From: Macrostomum hystrix
Lineage: Eukaryota; Platyhelminthes; Macrostomidae
Direction of reading: 5' to 3'
Length of the DNA stretch: 64,000 nucleotides
Assembly: GCA_950097015.1 (NCBI GenBank)
Contig: CATNEN010000026.1
Location: 806,001 to 870,000, forward strand
Below, one piece after another: positions 9,869 through 21,279 of this stretch; position 1 is the stretch's first letter; each line of letters starts with the position of its first letter. The notes below the pieces were generated by a model that was not told where the DNA came from, searched no databases, and saw only the letters and a program-made list of their open reading frames with translations. The position numbers and the translations under genes were made by a program.

Positions 9869-12557
9869 CTACATTTTTTGCTTATACAGAAGCCTTGAAA
9901 CTGACCAAACAAGAATTCCACCGGCAGCTAACGCTCCGACCCCTAAGCTGGTCTTATAAAGCGCAGACTTCAAATTGTTGCCAGGCGTCGGCAAAGACGC
10001 AGCCGGGAGCCGATCCGGTTGTTCGATCGGCTTGAGGGCCTGCAGCGCTGCCAGGCCAGCGTCGAGGCGGCTCAGCATTCGGCGGCACTCCTCGGCTGCC
10101 AGACGGCAGGAGTTTCGAGCTCTGGCCAGGATGCGCTGATTGCGAAGTCCGTCGGCGGGACCGTCGGCCGACGCTGCGGCGGTCGCTGAAAGGACGGCTC
10201 CCGCGGCTGCAGCTGCGGCGTCGGCTGCGGCATCAGCTGCCGCTGCTTCAGCGTGGTCTGTCAGGTACTTCAGAGTGGCGTTCATAAACTCCAGATGTCT
10301 GACGATATTTGGAAAGGCGGAGGCGTTTAAATTGTCTTTTTAGTACTGAGCGGACTGTCAGAAGACAGAAAAGAGACAGAAACCCCAGAACAGACCCCTA
10401 GAACAACACAGAACAGACTCACTTGTGCAAGTTGGCCAGTATGGCCAGGTAGTCAGTAGCGGTAGGGGGCCTCCCGCTAGCCGCCTGAGGCATGCTGGAC
10501 TCTCGCCACGGCCTGCGGTGCAGCTGCCGCACAGCTTCGAGGATGCGTCGCCGGACTCCAAGCTGGAGAACGCCGATTCGTTCCAGCGCCGAGTCCGTTG
10601 TGGTCAACAGATCGACGAAGGTCAGACTGTGAGCCCGGAACTGATTAGCCACTTCCGGGTAGCCTAGATTGCGATTTTTATTTATATTAAAATCATAATC
10701 ATCCAACAAGGGCTGCGGACAATTGTGATTTCACATGATTTGTCACATCATTTGGTGACACTAGACCCGCTACCAGCGAGGAGGCAATTCTGCCCATTTC
10801 GCTGACTCCTGAGCACACACGCACACAGATACTGTACGCAGGCATACGCTCACACAGGCGTGTACATCAGCCCTGACTTTCTCATCGTCAGGCAGTGTAC
10901 ACTCTCACTGTGCCTTGGAGGTTGGCCCTCAAGATTGGCGTAAATTACGAAAAGCCCCCAAGCCTTCTCTCCGCGGCTGCGCCAAAATGAATGTAGTCTC
11001 ACCGCGGAATCGACCTCAAGGACCTAGGCGCGAGAGGCGAACGCGTTAACCGCTCTGCCACCGATCGCCTTTTATTGAGATTAGTGGAGCATTTCTTTAC
11101 CCCTAATTTAATATTTTTAAATAAATTTTTGCAGCGAAACGCACCAATGCCATAGAAGAAGCTCGAAAGGTCGTCCAATTTAGCGCTCTCTTCGTCGACC
11201 ACAGCGACAGCACCTTTACACTTTGGCGTGGGATCATCGCCGTCGATATCGGCGAGAGCAGACGGCAGTTCGCCAATTGGACTGTCAATCAATCTGGCAA
11301 CGCGAGCGTAGCCAGCGTTGGCGGCCAACTCTGAAGCCGTGTGGCCGCGACGATCCCGACGATCGGGCTTCGCACCGCCAGCTAGAAGGGCTTCAACAGC
11401 GCGTAGGTTTCCTCTGGCTGCGGCGTCCATCAGAGGCGTGCGACCATCCGGACCGGCTGACGGAATGTCGACGCCGGCGCCGGAGGCCAGAAAGCGAGCG
11501 ACAACTTGCGGATAGTTGAAGCGGACCGCCAGATGGAGAGCCGTGCCCTGCCTGTTTTAGGAATAGGAGGACAGATATGAGTAGTATGAGAGCAGATCTG
11601 AGTGGTATGAGAGCAGATCTGAGTAGTATGAGAGCAGATCTGAGTAGTATGAGAGCAGATCTGAGTGGTATGAGTGCAGATCTGAGTAGTATGAGAGCAG
11701 ATCTGAGTAGTATGAGAGCAGATCTGAGTAGTATGAGAGCAGATCTGAGTGGTATGAGTGCAGATCTGAGTAGTATGAGAGCAGATCTGAGTAGTATGAG
11801 AGCAGATCTGAGTAGTATGAGAGCAGATCTGAGTGGTATGAGTGCAGATCTGAGTAGTATGAGAGCAGATCTGAGTAGTATGAGAGCAGATCTGAGTAGT
11901 ATGAGAGCAGATCTGAGTAGTATGAGAAGCGGGTGAGGACTCTCACCTGGCGGAGACGGCATTGACAGTATCAGCAGCGCCGCATTCCATCAGTAGTTGC
12001 ACAATTTCTAGCACGGCCGATTCTTCGCGGTGTTGAGTGGCTCCATCGCCGATGACGCCGGCACAGGCCGCCATCAGGCAGGTGGTGCCATCGGCGCTGC
12101 TTCGATCCGCTCGAGCGCCTCGTTCAATCAGTGCTCTGACCATTTCAACATGGCATCCCTCGGAAGCTAGCATCAACGGGGTCCAGCCGAATTTCAGCGG
12201 CGCATTCAAGTCGAGACCGTCGCCAGCCTGCAGACGGTCGAGGAGCAGCGCTGGCTGGCAGCTGCGGTTGCGAATAGCCTCGCGCAGTTCCAGCTGAGCC
12301 TTCGTGACTCGCTGCTCCTGCTGCTGCTGGCTCCAGATGGTGCCGCCATCAGCCGGCAGTCTGTCACCGCCTGGCGTTGGCAGAGTAGCCCGAAATCGTT
12401 CCTGCTGACGAAGTCGAACGGCATCGCCTGCAGCGCCGACTGGCGCCAACGGATCGGCCTCGCCGTCCTCGTAATAATAATCGTCTTCGTAGTCGTCATC
12501 GTCGTCATCGTCGTCGTAGCAGTCACCTTCAACTATATAATTTCCACTGGCGTGCAT
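9869..12557 (-). CDS. ASZ1: ASZ1/GASZ: ankyrin-SAM protein of the piRNA pathway (4 exons)
   Basis: Exons on the minus strand: 12557-11947, 11551-11145, 10663-10423, 10298-9869. All junctions are GT...AG and keep frame, giving 562 aa. Order of parts: acidic Asp/Tyr-rich N-terminus (about 10-35); ankyrin repeats (about 100-315; FGWTPLMLAS, GTALHLAV, GRTPLMDAA); SAM domain (about 340-395); an Ala-rich helical stretch; and a C-terminal membrane anchor in the last 25 residues followed by YKQKM. This layout, with a tail anchor, is that of GASZ. In animals GASZ sits on the mitochondrial outer membrane and supports nuage and piRNA biogenesis in germ cells. Human ASZ1 is 475 aa. Intron 1 holds a 21-bp minisatellite and intron 2 a SINE. 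A 3' splice site (CCCTTTCAG) at 12573-12572 lies 14 nt before the ATG, so an upstream exon or trans-spliced leader is likely. No bZIP is obvious. Confidence 0.87.
10707..11069 (-). mobile_element. tRNA-derived SINE, copy A (ASZ1 intron 2)
   Basis: Minus-strand head TGGCAGAGCGGTTAACGC is an RNA polymerase III A-box-like sequence, and GAGGTCGATTCC is a B-box-like sequence. A conserved body follows (CAGCCGCGGAGAGAAGGCTT, then ...GTGTACACTGCCTGACGATGAG) with an A/T-rich tail. It is in the same orientation as its host gene. Full-length or nearly so (about 360 bp). Confidence 0.85.
11572..11936. repeat. 21-bp minisatellite in ASZ1 intron 1, about 17 copies
   Basis: Unit includes AGATCTGAGTAGTATGAG plus AGC or TGC. 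A variant unit (GTGGTATGAGTGC) recurs every 84 bp, so the array has a four-unit higher-order period. It lies wholly inside the intron, ending about 10 bp from exon 1's donor. Because 21 is a multiple of three, open frames cross it on both strands; these are not genes. Confidence 0.95.
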
Positions 12558-12570
12558 AGCTGCACTTGAC

Positions 12571-12582
12571 GCTGAAAGGGAA
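12571..12582 (-). promoter_or_regulatory. 3' splice site just upstream of the ASZ1 start codon
   Basis: Minus-strand CATTCCCTTTCAG is a strong pyrimidine tract plus AG, ending 14 nt before ATG. It is either the acceptor of an untranslated first exon or a spliced-leader addition site. Confidence 0.55.
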
Positions 12583-12654
12583 TGATGTGTTGTGTGTGAC
12601 TTCTAAAAAGTCAACAAAAAACCACCTGTCTTTTTTAGACAGTCACGATAATGT

Positions 12655-13000
12655 AAATCAAATGCATCGCTGACCATCCTTCTAGAAGTTCCAACCAATT
12701 AGAAGACACCGCTGAAAATCCTTCCAGCAAATCAAAAGACATCGTTCATGCCAATCAGAAATCATCGCTGAACATCCTTGCAGCCAATCAGAACGCATCG
12801 CTGACCTTTCATCAAGCAAATCAGATATCTGTGGTGCCTATCCATCCAGGCAATCAGAAAGCATCTTGGACTTTTCTTCTTGCAAATCAGCAATCAGTGG
12901 TGTCTATATATCCAGCGAGTGATATTCGTTAACCATCCATTCAGCCAAGCAAAAAGCATAGCTGACAACCCATCCAACCTTAACGTAACAGAACTAGTCA
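12655..13000. repeat. Degenerate CCAAT-containing repeats upstream of ASZ1
   Basis: Loose repeats of about 40 bp built on CCAATCAGAA...CATCGCTGA recur upstream of the ASZ1 start. At least three contain an exact CCAAT pentamer (near 12693, 12751 and 12785) and others contain CAATCAG. CCAATCAG matches the NF-Y consensus, which acts in either orientation, so this may be an upstream promoter element. No other evidence for that. Confidence 0.55.
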
Positions 13001-15734
13001 ATCAGTGCATCTTAAAATTAAGAAAAAAGTAAAAGCTAAGATTTCAAAAGTCGAGTACATGTTCGTGCACTGCAAAGACCTTTGGAAAGGTCGGGGCACA
13101 TGAAATATGCTAAATATATAAGCCTGTAATTTCAGGTATTAATTTTCTCGCTACTATGGTTGCTTAAATTAAAACAAATTTTAAAACAAACAAAAAATGT
13201 AAGATGTACAGTTAGTTAGTTACAAGCGCAAAACTTAGACAATAAAATTTGTAATTATTAAAGAAATAACAAGAGCAGAATAATAGCAAACAAACTCTTA
13301 AAATGGTTTGGGCCGCAGACTGACAAGGCGAAAATGAGCAACAGAATGATCTATACAGCACAGATAGAGAATTCTATTGCGACAGCTAAACTAGCATACT
13401 AATTACTAATTTTAGATGTGGTTTTTTCAATTTAATTAACTTTTTTCTTACATTTTTGTAGTGAGCTTTAAAAAAAAAGAAAACGAAGACTATGAAAACG
13501 CACCCAATATTATCTTTTACACCTGTAGGCTGGAGACAGAGAAGACGCGAAAGCATAACCTAGGTCGTACATAGTGAGGAAATTAATTGAATTTCACACA
13601 TAAAAGCAGCACCACTTCAATACAAAAAACTCTATTGGGACAACATTTAAACCGGATTTGTTATAATAATATTCGCTTTATTAAACAGCTGCCTAACTTT
13701 GAAGTTTACATTTTGCGCCTCATACTACTCACAAAAATTGCTCGCTTACTGAGAGGAAAACTAAAACAGGCTGACTAAAACGTTATTTCATGATGATTTT
13801 ACTCCATTAATTTAACAAACAGGCACTACATAAAAAATGCACTTCTATATAACTTCAAGTACAAAGAAGATAGTAGTTTAATGAATTGAAGAATTTGGGA
13901 GACTTAGAGCAAGATAGCCATATTGTTATTAATACGGTATGTACTAGTTCTTCAATAATTTTGCTGTTATGAACTGAAAATTTATAGCTAAACTTTCAAG
14001 CACACAAAAATCGACACAATGAAAATTTATTTAATAATTTTCGAAAAACTAATGCAAAACAGCAGCAGCAAAAGCGGATAATTTTACTCTAGTAATGCGT
14101 ATAAATATTTTTTGCTGTAAAGTTTCTTTAAAGAATGAACAATTTTTAACTACAAAAAGGAATTGTAAATGATTTTGCTTCCACAATTATTTTGTTTTGG
14201 ACAAACGATGTTTTAAAAAACACTTATAAAAATATAATAATAATAGTGAGACAAGCCATTTAACAGTGCAACTGAATGTAGCTACTATGAGTAGCTTAAT
14301 GCAGGCAAATATGCGAAAATTATAGTTTGTTGCAATCAAATCTTTAAAGTCTACAGACAGTGTTAGGGCGGATTAAATCGTTGAAAAAATTGCGTTTATT
14401 AAAACAAATATTTAGTTAATTATTCTTAACAGTACTAGCTGCTAACAAGGAACGTACGGTACTGTCTTGTACACATTTTTGAAACTAAACGGTGACAGAA
14501 AAGAGCAAGTTTTAGCAATAAAAAAACAATTAGACTTGATTAACGATTAAACAGGAAAATTTGGTAGTATGTTTTTTTTAACTTTTCTATTTTATATCCC
14601 AACTAACTGATAACACTTGGCCCTCTTTCGCATCTGATTTACTGAGATTTTAGCCAGATTTTGTGCCTCAGAAAGTTTTCACAAGCGTTATATAACATAA
14701 AAGAAACTAATTACTTATTTATTAAAAACAAATAGAACACAAAGAAATAACAGCAAAACAGATTAAAAAGAAAAATTCTTTGTTGCACACACATTTACAG
14801 AGTTGATGCCGACATGGCCGAAAAAGAACACCTAAAAGCATTCGATGGACCAGTCTATGTACAAGAAATTCGGACAAATTCTGTGCAAGTACGCTCAGCT
14901 GGGCACTAGATGGCGACCTGTTTTCATACACACACAGCATGTGGCTATCCAGGTTCAACTGTACTATATAATATGAATGATAAAATAGTTAAAGTAAGAC
15001 ACACTCGCCTGTAATTAGTAAAAAATAAGCAAATATATAAATGTAAAAAGTTTAAACAGCAAGCGAAGAGAAGGAGGGGCATTTTTTAAAAAACTTCGTA
15101 CTCACATACCACTACTACAAATAATATTTCAGAGTAAAGAGAAAAAAATAGCAGAGCAACTGGCATTACATGTGTCTAAGCTGCTGGCTGTTGGTAAAAT
15201 AGTTTACCTAAAAAGGCGGTTAAATTTTGCATATATAAAGAGAGATTTTTATGGGATGAAAAAGAACACGCAACACAACGAGTGCCGACAGAGAAGGAGA
15301 GACTGACGGATGACGGCACTGTCATGGAAACTGAAGCGGACAAGTGTTACCTTACTTTATTATTTTTGTACATGTTTATTTTTCGTATAAACTGAAACTA
15401 AGCAAAAAAAGTGGCTTTGCTTGCTTTGATAAAACTAGTTGCAATCTGTCAGACCGTCTGTCAAAGAAAACAGCTTGAACAATAGCAGCCTCAACATGAG
15501 AGATTCAATTCTGAAGGTCAGACGGCCTCTAAGCCGCAGACATCAATACATAGCGCCGGAATTGTCTGAAAGGCAATTTTCCTTCACAGCATCGACAGAA
15601 TTGCTTGCTATATAACTAATTTGAAATCAGCGGTTTATAAATGACAGCTAATCATATCTAATCCTATTCTCCAGTTATACCCATCAGTTCCTTTAGCTGG
15701 CAGAGTGGTGAGAGTCGGCGATGATGGCGCAGAT
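13001..15734. other. AT-rich intergenic spacer
   Basis: No supported gene; open frames here are short and without family resemblance. The right end contains two minus-strand AATAAA signals (15356-15361 and 15375-15380), suitable for the Sox-like gene. Confidence 0.6.
15356..15380 (-). promoter_or_regulatory. Candidate poly(A) signals for the Sox-like gene
   Basis: Two minus-strand AATAAA hexamers, 355-380 nt after the stop codon at 15735. Confidence 0.4.
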
Positions 15735-16571
15735 TCAGGGCTGCTGAAATAACAGCCAGGAGCCAGCCTCGCTAGTAACCGCAGCCAATTGCGGCTGCTG
15801 TTGCTGCTGCTGCTGGGAGCCAGCCGGCTGCTGCTGCTGCTGCTGCTGCTGCGGCTGATGGTACATGCCGTAAACAGCGTCGTGAACAGCAAACGGCTGG
15901 TACTGCAACTGCTGCGGCTGCTGCTGTGTCGGTATTGGATAATAGTGCAACGGGCCGGGCATGTGGTAGTACTGCGGCATGATTGGCAGCTGATGCACCA
16001 GCTGTGGCTGCTGCACGATGGCTGCCGGCTGCTGCTGTTGAAGCTGCTGCTGCTGAACGGGCAGTTGCTGTTGCACCAGTTGCTGCTGCTGCTGAGTGGG
16101 AGATGAAAGCTTTGCCTGTTTTTGAGCAGTCGGGCCACCTTTAGCGCCTGAAGACTGCTGCTGATTGGCGGCGCCGGGCACAGCGGCGGCAGTATTGGCG
16201 GCTGCGGCGGGCTGCTGACCCGGCTTTGGTCGCTTCTTCGGCTTGCGCTGGCTTTTATAATCCGGATAGGCGCTTTTAAAAGCAGCCTTTAGCCGTGTGG
16301 CCTCGTCAACGAACGGCTGCTTAGCCTCGGCTGTCAGGGCCTTCCATTCTTCCCCTAGACGCCGACTAATATCAGCATTATTTAGCCGGGGATTCTGAGC
16401 GGCAATCTCTTTGCGCCTGGGCGTGGCCCAAAGCAGGTAGGGATTCACTGGCCGCTTCACTACAGCCGCGGCAGCGGCTGCGGCTGCAGCAGCGGCGGCT
16501 GCAGCGGCAGCGGCACCCGGACCAGCGCCGGGTTCAACTGGTCGCACTGTTTCCGGCTCTGTTGTCATCAT
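15735..16571 (-). CDS. Sox-like HMG-box transcription factor with poly-Ala and poly-Gln tracts
   Basis: A single-exon 278-aa protein. Residues 1-20 are acidic/Pro-rich, about 20-36 are a poly-Ala run, and about 39-107 form an HMG box. The box has the Sox pattern: KRPVNPYLLW at the start (Sox usually RPMNAFMVW), then RLGEEWKALT, KQPFVDEATRLK and PDYK followed by a basic QRKPKKRPK tail. The rest is Gln/Pro-rich with Met/His/Tyr segments, like Sox activation regions. It should bind the DNA minor groove and regulate development or stem-cell fate. The substitutions at the first helix mean the subgroup cannot be set, and another sequence-specific HMG family is possible. The start could be either of two adjacent ATGs (16571 or 16568). 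A 3' splice site (CTTACAG) lies 17 nt upstream, so an untranslated exon or leader splice is likely. Lack of introns in the coding part fits Sox B-type genes. Confidence 0.78.
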   Translation of the reverse strand: MMTTEPETVRPVEPGAGPGAAAAAAAAAAAAAAAAAVVKRPVNPYLLWATPRRKEIAAQNPRLNNADISRRLGEEWKALTAEAKQPFVDEATRLKAAFKSAYPDYKSQRKPKKRPKPGQQPAAAANTAAAVPGAANQQQSSGAKGGPTAQKQAKLSSPTQQQQQLVQQQLPVQQQQLQQQQPAAIVQQPQLVHQLPIMPQYYHMPGPLHYYPIPTQQQPQQLQYQPFAVHDAVYGMYHQPQQQQQQQQPAGSQQQQQQQPQLAAVTSEAGSWLLFQQP

Positions 16572-16588
16572 GGCTGCGACTGGATTAA

Positions 16589-16597
16589 CTGTAAGTT
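16589..16597 (-). promoter_or_regulatory. 3' splice site just upstream of the Sox-like start codon
   Basis: Minus-strand AAAAACTTACAG precedes the ATG by 17 nt. Same arrangement as at ASZ1, so either a leader exon or spliced-leader addition. Confidence 0.45.
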
Positions 16598-17921
16598 TTT
16601 ATTTTCGAGTTTTGGAGTTACAAGAATCACCCATTGGAAGTAAGATTAAGTTGAAAAAGACATACATAAACATAGCCTGACAGAGATTGTTATGATTAAC
16701 TATGATTAACAACATAGGCTCCAAAAGTGTTGCTAATATTGGTATGAAGGAAAACCGAATTAATGAATATACATATATATATAGGGAGAAAGTAAGCATA
16801 TATTACAGACAATATTCTTAATAACATGGAATTTTTGCTAACAAAAATAATTAAGTTTAAAACATTGCCTTTAAAGACAATAGTACAGAAAACAATTTAA
16901 GTTTCTTCGAAGCATATAAAGCATGTTTAGAAAATACTAATTTAAGCTAAAGCTATCAATACCCATAAAATATTGAGTACAAAAACCCTGCTTTACTGTT
17001 TAAAACTCAATTTGTAAACTTCTATAAAAATAAGATTAACAATGTAATGTACAAATGTAGGGTACATGTTTTTAAAAAACATGTTCAACAAAAAAAAATG
17101 TTTTGTTAATATAAAAATATCTTTTCATAAACTTTATATTTGAAGCTAAAATGCAAAAAAGAAAAAACCAGAGTATGCTACATAAAAAATGGTTTAATAA
17201 TACCACTGAGTTATTGACTATAGGTGTTTTACTATAACTATAAATGGTATTATGGAATAATAAATGATGACAGTATATTTTAAAAATTAATTTCAGATTT
17301 TGACTGTAGAACTTGGTGGCAAGAATTTTTTTTAAGCAATTATAAAGTCATGAAAGTTTTTGTGTGTAGATAACAACTACGGTTTTAAGGTTTATAATGA
17401 GAACAAAAAAATATTGTAGATGAATAAACATAGTCAAATAGTCAAACAAAGAAGCTGAAACTTATGTGAATGATTAATTTCAATTTTTTTAAATAGCAAC
17501 TGATATTGATAATGTTTTTAAAAAGTTAAATATATATATATATAACAATGTATATACAATATATATATACAATGTTATATTATATATAACATTGAATCCC
17601 AGTAAAGTTTAAACAAATATTAACAATTAGCAAAGATATCATATTCTTGTATTTTTTAAACAATAATTGCATTGTTATAAAAATTATTTTAAAAACAATA
17701 TGGATATTGGCATTTAGCTAGCTTAAGGAAATTATAGAATATGGTACTAATAGTTCTTACAGTATGATTTAGTTATACGAACTTGATTACAGAATCACTT
17801 ATGGGTATGGATATAGTGCTCAGACCTCCCATATGGTGGAATGGAAGTCTTGGTCTTGGTTTGCATATACATTACATATAAAAAAATACAAAAACAGCAA
17901 ACTACATATCATTTTTAATTA

Positions 17922-18566
17922 GGGTAATGTATCATCAACGGAACAATGTATCTTCAAAACCGAACAATAATTTTGACTCCTTCCTTGGTCTTGTGCAAGA
18001 TAGAAAAAAGCTATTATGTCTCACAGAACAACTAATTTAAAAGTTGAAGAAATTATCTACAAGCTGAGGCATGATGTGCAATGAAGCATTAAGAGAAAAG
18101 AAAGATATTGATGTTTCAGTAGAAATTTTTATTGCAAAAGCATACTTTTTAACAACATTTTTTCAGGCGAAGATTTTTTAGGCGAAGATTGTATGTGGTT
18201 GCTTGCCAATTAAATGACCATAAATGTAGTTATTTATAGAGCATGAAAAATGCTTTCAAATGACATAATTCATGATAGTTCACTCCTTAAAATAAGATTA
18301 AACCACTCACTCAAATTGTACAACCAAACATCAAATTCTATGTTTGGTTTGAAGATACATGAAAATCATTGTTCGGTTTTAGATAAAAAGCAGGAACAAC
18401 TTTTTTCTATTTGACAAAATAGCAAAAGCAGATACTTTTTAGAAAGATGTAACTGTTTTCTATAACTTGGCTTTTGATTTATCATCATATCTTAAATAGA
18501 AAATCTGTAGCTTAGGTTTGAAGTTAAAAAAATACACATTCTTGTTTGGTTGATGATATATTACCC
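17922..18566. mobile_element. Non-autonomous DNA transposon (mariner-like MITE), 645 bp
   Basis: Left end GGGTAATGTATCATCAAC is matched by the inverted right end (GTTGATGATATATTACCC) with one difference, and both ends are flanked by TA, the Tc1/mariner target. Inside, AAAACCGAACAAT near 17957 is repeated inverted near 18385, extending the inverted structure. No transposase frame, so it is non-autonomous. Confidence 0.75.
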
Positions 18567-19980
18567 TAGTAAAACAAGACAATTAGACAAAATTATTTCA
18601 ACAATATATAGTATTTTTTATTTTTGTTAAATAAAAATTATTTATTTTTTTTTATTTTAAGAGTAACGAACATAGGCTAATATACTTAGCTAATATTAAT
18701 TTAATACTAATAATAGCCATTTATCTAAAGTGATGGAGGTTACATACGTGCACATGTATGATTACATAACTGATTTTTATTTATGCAGTCTATGCTATGT
18801 CTATCTATAGACTGACTTTTTATATAGGAAATATTACCGATTTACAAAGATTTTTGGATGTGTATGTCATTAAGTTTTTATTATTGTTTTACATATTATC
18901 GTTTATAAAAAAATCGATTATTATTGTGAGCTGGCAAGGCACACATTACATAGCATGTAGCTCGCTCCTTATGTCTTACGGTCGTAAAAAATAAATGTCA
19001 TTTCAAGCATAACATTTGAAGCTTATCATAAAATGAGCACTAGACCTGATTAGAGGTGTTTAGCAATTAGCAGACTCTTTGAGATTTATAAAGCAGCCCA
19101 AAATCTGAGCACTTTTAAAGAGTACTGTTTAAGACTAAGAAATAACTAAACAATCATACTAAAGAAATTATTTTAAACCAAATTGCTATGCATATTTTTT
19201 TATTTGAAACCTATTTAAGAGTACTCGTATAACTATAAGCAGCGAACAAAGGCATCAAATAATAATCACGTTATGGTGAAGACAAAGTCCTGGAACCGAC
19301 TAATATTAACAGTTCAAACCAAAGCCAAACATTAAAAAACTTAAACAAACTACTTTAATTAAGTACGTTCTACTAGGCTTTAAGTTTTATGTCAGTAGAA
19401 ATTTTTTTCGCATTTACCTAATGTATTTATTTTTTTGTATAGACTTAAATATTTTTAGTTTTCTAACGTAGAATAAATCGATCGAATAGACCGTTAAAAA
19501 ATAAGTGAACTTTACTAAATTGCTTTGATTTTCACTCAAGCCTACATTTTAAAGCATGTAAAAGTGGCCTTTTAATTAAACTGGCCGCGCTTATTTACGT
19601 CTTAAGAATTAAGTCCGAAATTTAAGTCTTATAATAAGGTCCTAGATCGAATTGAACGAACCACTTTATACAAAAAGCTAATAGCTAATATACATATAGA
19701 CGCTACTTCATATCCAGTTCGGATTTACTAAGACATGAAAGGCTACTCGTGAAAACGCGATACTATTGCTTGCGCAAAGATAACAAAGATAGCTTTTGTG
19801 GTCCTTGGAAACAGGTACCGATCAAGCGCGAATGCCATTAATTTATTGTCGTGTCTAGAAAACACTGCATCTAACCCAGAACTTTAGGTGCAAGTCTGTG
19901 ATCGAACCAGCCTGAGCTATTGCATGGAGCATCTAAACTCTATATAGCTGCATATCTACAGATGCATGTGTGTTAGATTA

Positions 19981-20060
19981 TGCAGCTATTCAAGCCACGA
20001 AATTACAGAGGACACCAACCCCACCCAAATAACTACCCCGCAGCTATAGGCAATGAGTTA
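19981..20060 (+). repeat. Diverged copy of dispersed repeat R95
   Basis: Shares CAGCT-x-TTCA, a CACCCAAAT-like block and CTACCCC..CAGCT in the same order and spacing as the copy at 38169-38260. Confidence 0.45.
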
Positions 20061-20362
20061 TTGCTTTTGCGCTATATACAGAAATTTTACACCTGAACGG
20101 GTTGGAATCCTTACTCCTGGTTTAGGAGTCCGGAACGGCTACAAACACAGGACTGTTTCAATTTTTTTAGATTGTCTTTGGGACGACTAAATTCAAAATG
20201 CAAAGAATTTAGCAGTCCCTAGCTGATAGGCTCAAACATATATGAACAGTTCTCTATATTCTATTCGGTTATAGTTACAAAACCTATTTGTTAACAATTG
20301 TATCATATGTGCTATATCTCGTACTAAAGAGAACGAGACGGAACTAATAATAATATTAAATA

Positions 20363-20712
20363 CAGGAGGGCTGCGGGAAATGACACACCGCGCATTTTGG
20401 TGGCAGTACGTTGACCCGCAGCCAGCGAGGTGGTGATTATGCCCATTCCGCTGACTCCTGAGCACACACGCAGAGTACGCCGGCACACGTTCTCACAGGT
20501 GTGCATATCTGCCCTGACTTTCTCATCCTCAGGCAGAGTACACTTCCACTGTGCTTTTGGAGGTTGGTCCAGCTCGAGGGCGTAAATTGCACGACAAGCC
20601 CACAAGCCTCTCTCCGCGGCTGCGTCGACAATTTTGTTTAGCCTCGCCGAGGAATCGAGCTCAGGGACTGTGGTGCGAGAAGCGAACGCGTTAGACCGCT
20701 CTGCCACGAGCC
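20363..20712 (-). mobile_element. tRNA-derived SINE, copy B (intergenic)
   Basis: Nearly full length. Head GTGGCAGAGCGGTCTAACGC with a GAGCTCGATTCC B box at the right end; body and A/T-rich 3' tail as in copy A. Confidence 0.85.
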
Positions 20713-21279
20713 TTCAAGACGGAAATAACAAATAATGTAATTAGTGAACTAATTCATTTGGCAACGCCCTGGATGCGAGACTGCGTCGAGTTGTAAATCA
20801 AGTTTATAAGCTGCAAGGAATTGATCCGTGCTGAACTAGCATTTTTATAATTGAAATATGATATCCAAAACGAAAATTCACCTCATATAATGTATTATCA
20901 ATCACTTTTATTAAGATCCTTCCGACCAGTAAATAATATATCCTATGTACTTCATATATGTAAATGCGAAACAAAAGTACAATAGAGATCAGTGCTCATA
21001 GCGAAACGTATTCGCTTTGCTAAATTATCATGCATTGGGTGTGGCCCACAATATGGACTCTCGGCAAGTCAATATATGTTGCTGTATAGAAACGCATGCC
21101 TCAACTCATCAAATGCAAATGATCTCGCGACACGACCTGTCACATTTTCGTCCGTCGATCATCGCCTTATATAAAGTCCGAAATCTCTCTGCTTCCAACG
21201 CCATCAACGGATACAGCTGATTAAAATAGAGCAATCAATCAATCTGACAGTTACGGAACTGCCACTTAGAAAGCACCGA

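Larger units (their letters stand above)
16600..21279. other. Long AT-rich spacer with transposon insertions
   Basis: No gene supported. Contains an (AT)-rich palindromic patch near 17529-17596, a mariner-type MITE (17922-18566), a diverged copy of the R95 repeat (19981-20060) and SINE copy B. Possibly upstream intron or promoter of the Sox-like gene. Confidence 0.6.

Noticed and set aside
11034-11069. Functional tRNA genes at the SINE heads
   Set aside because: A and B boxes are present but the cloverleaf does not close, and each head continues into the same SINE body.
14722-14958. 78-codon minus-strand frame in AT-rich DNA
   Set aside because: Short, low-complexity C-terminus, no family resemblance, no splice context.
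20232-20707. Minus-strand frames of 64-127 codons
   Set aside because: They lie within SINE copy B.
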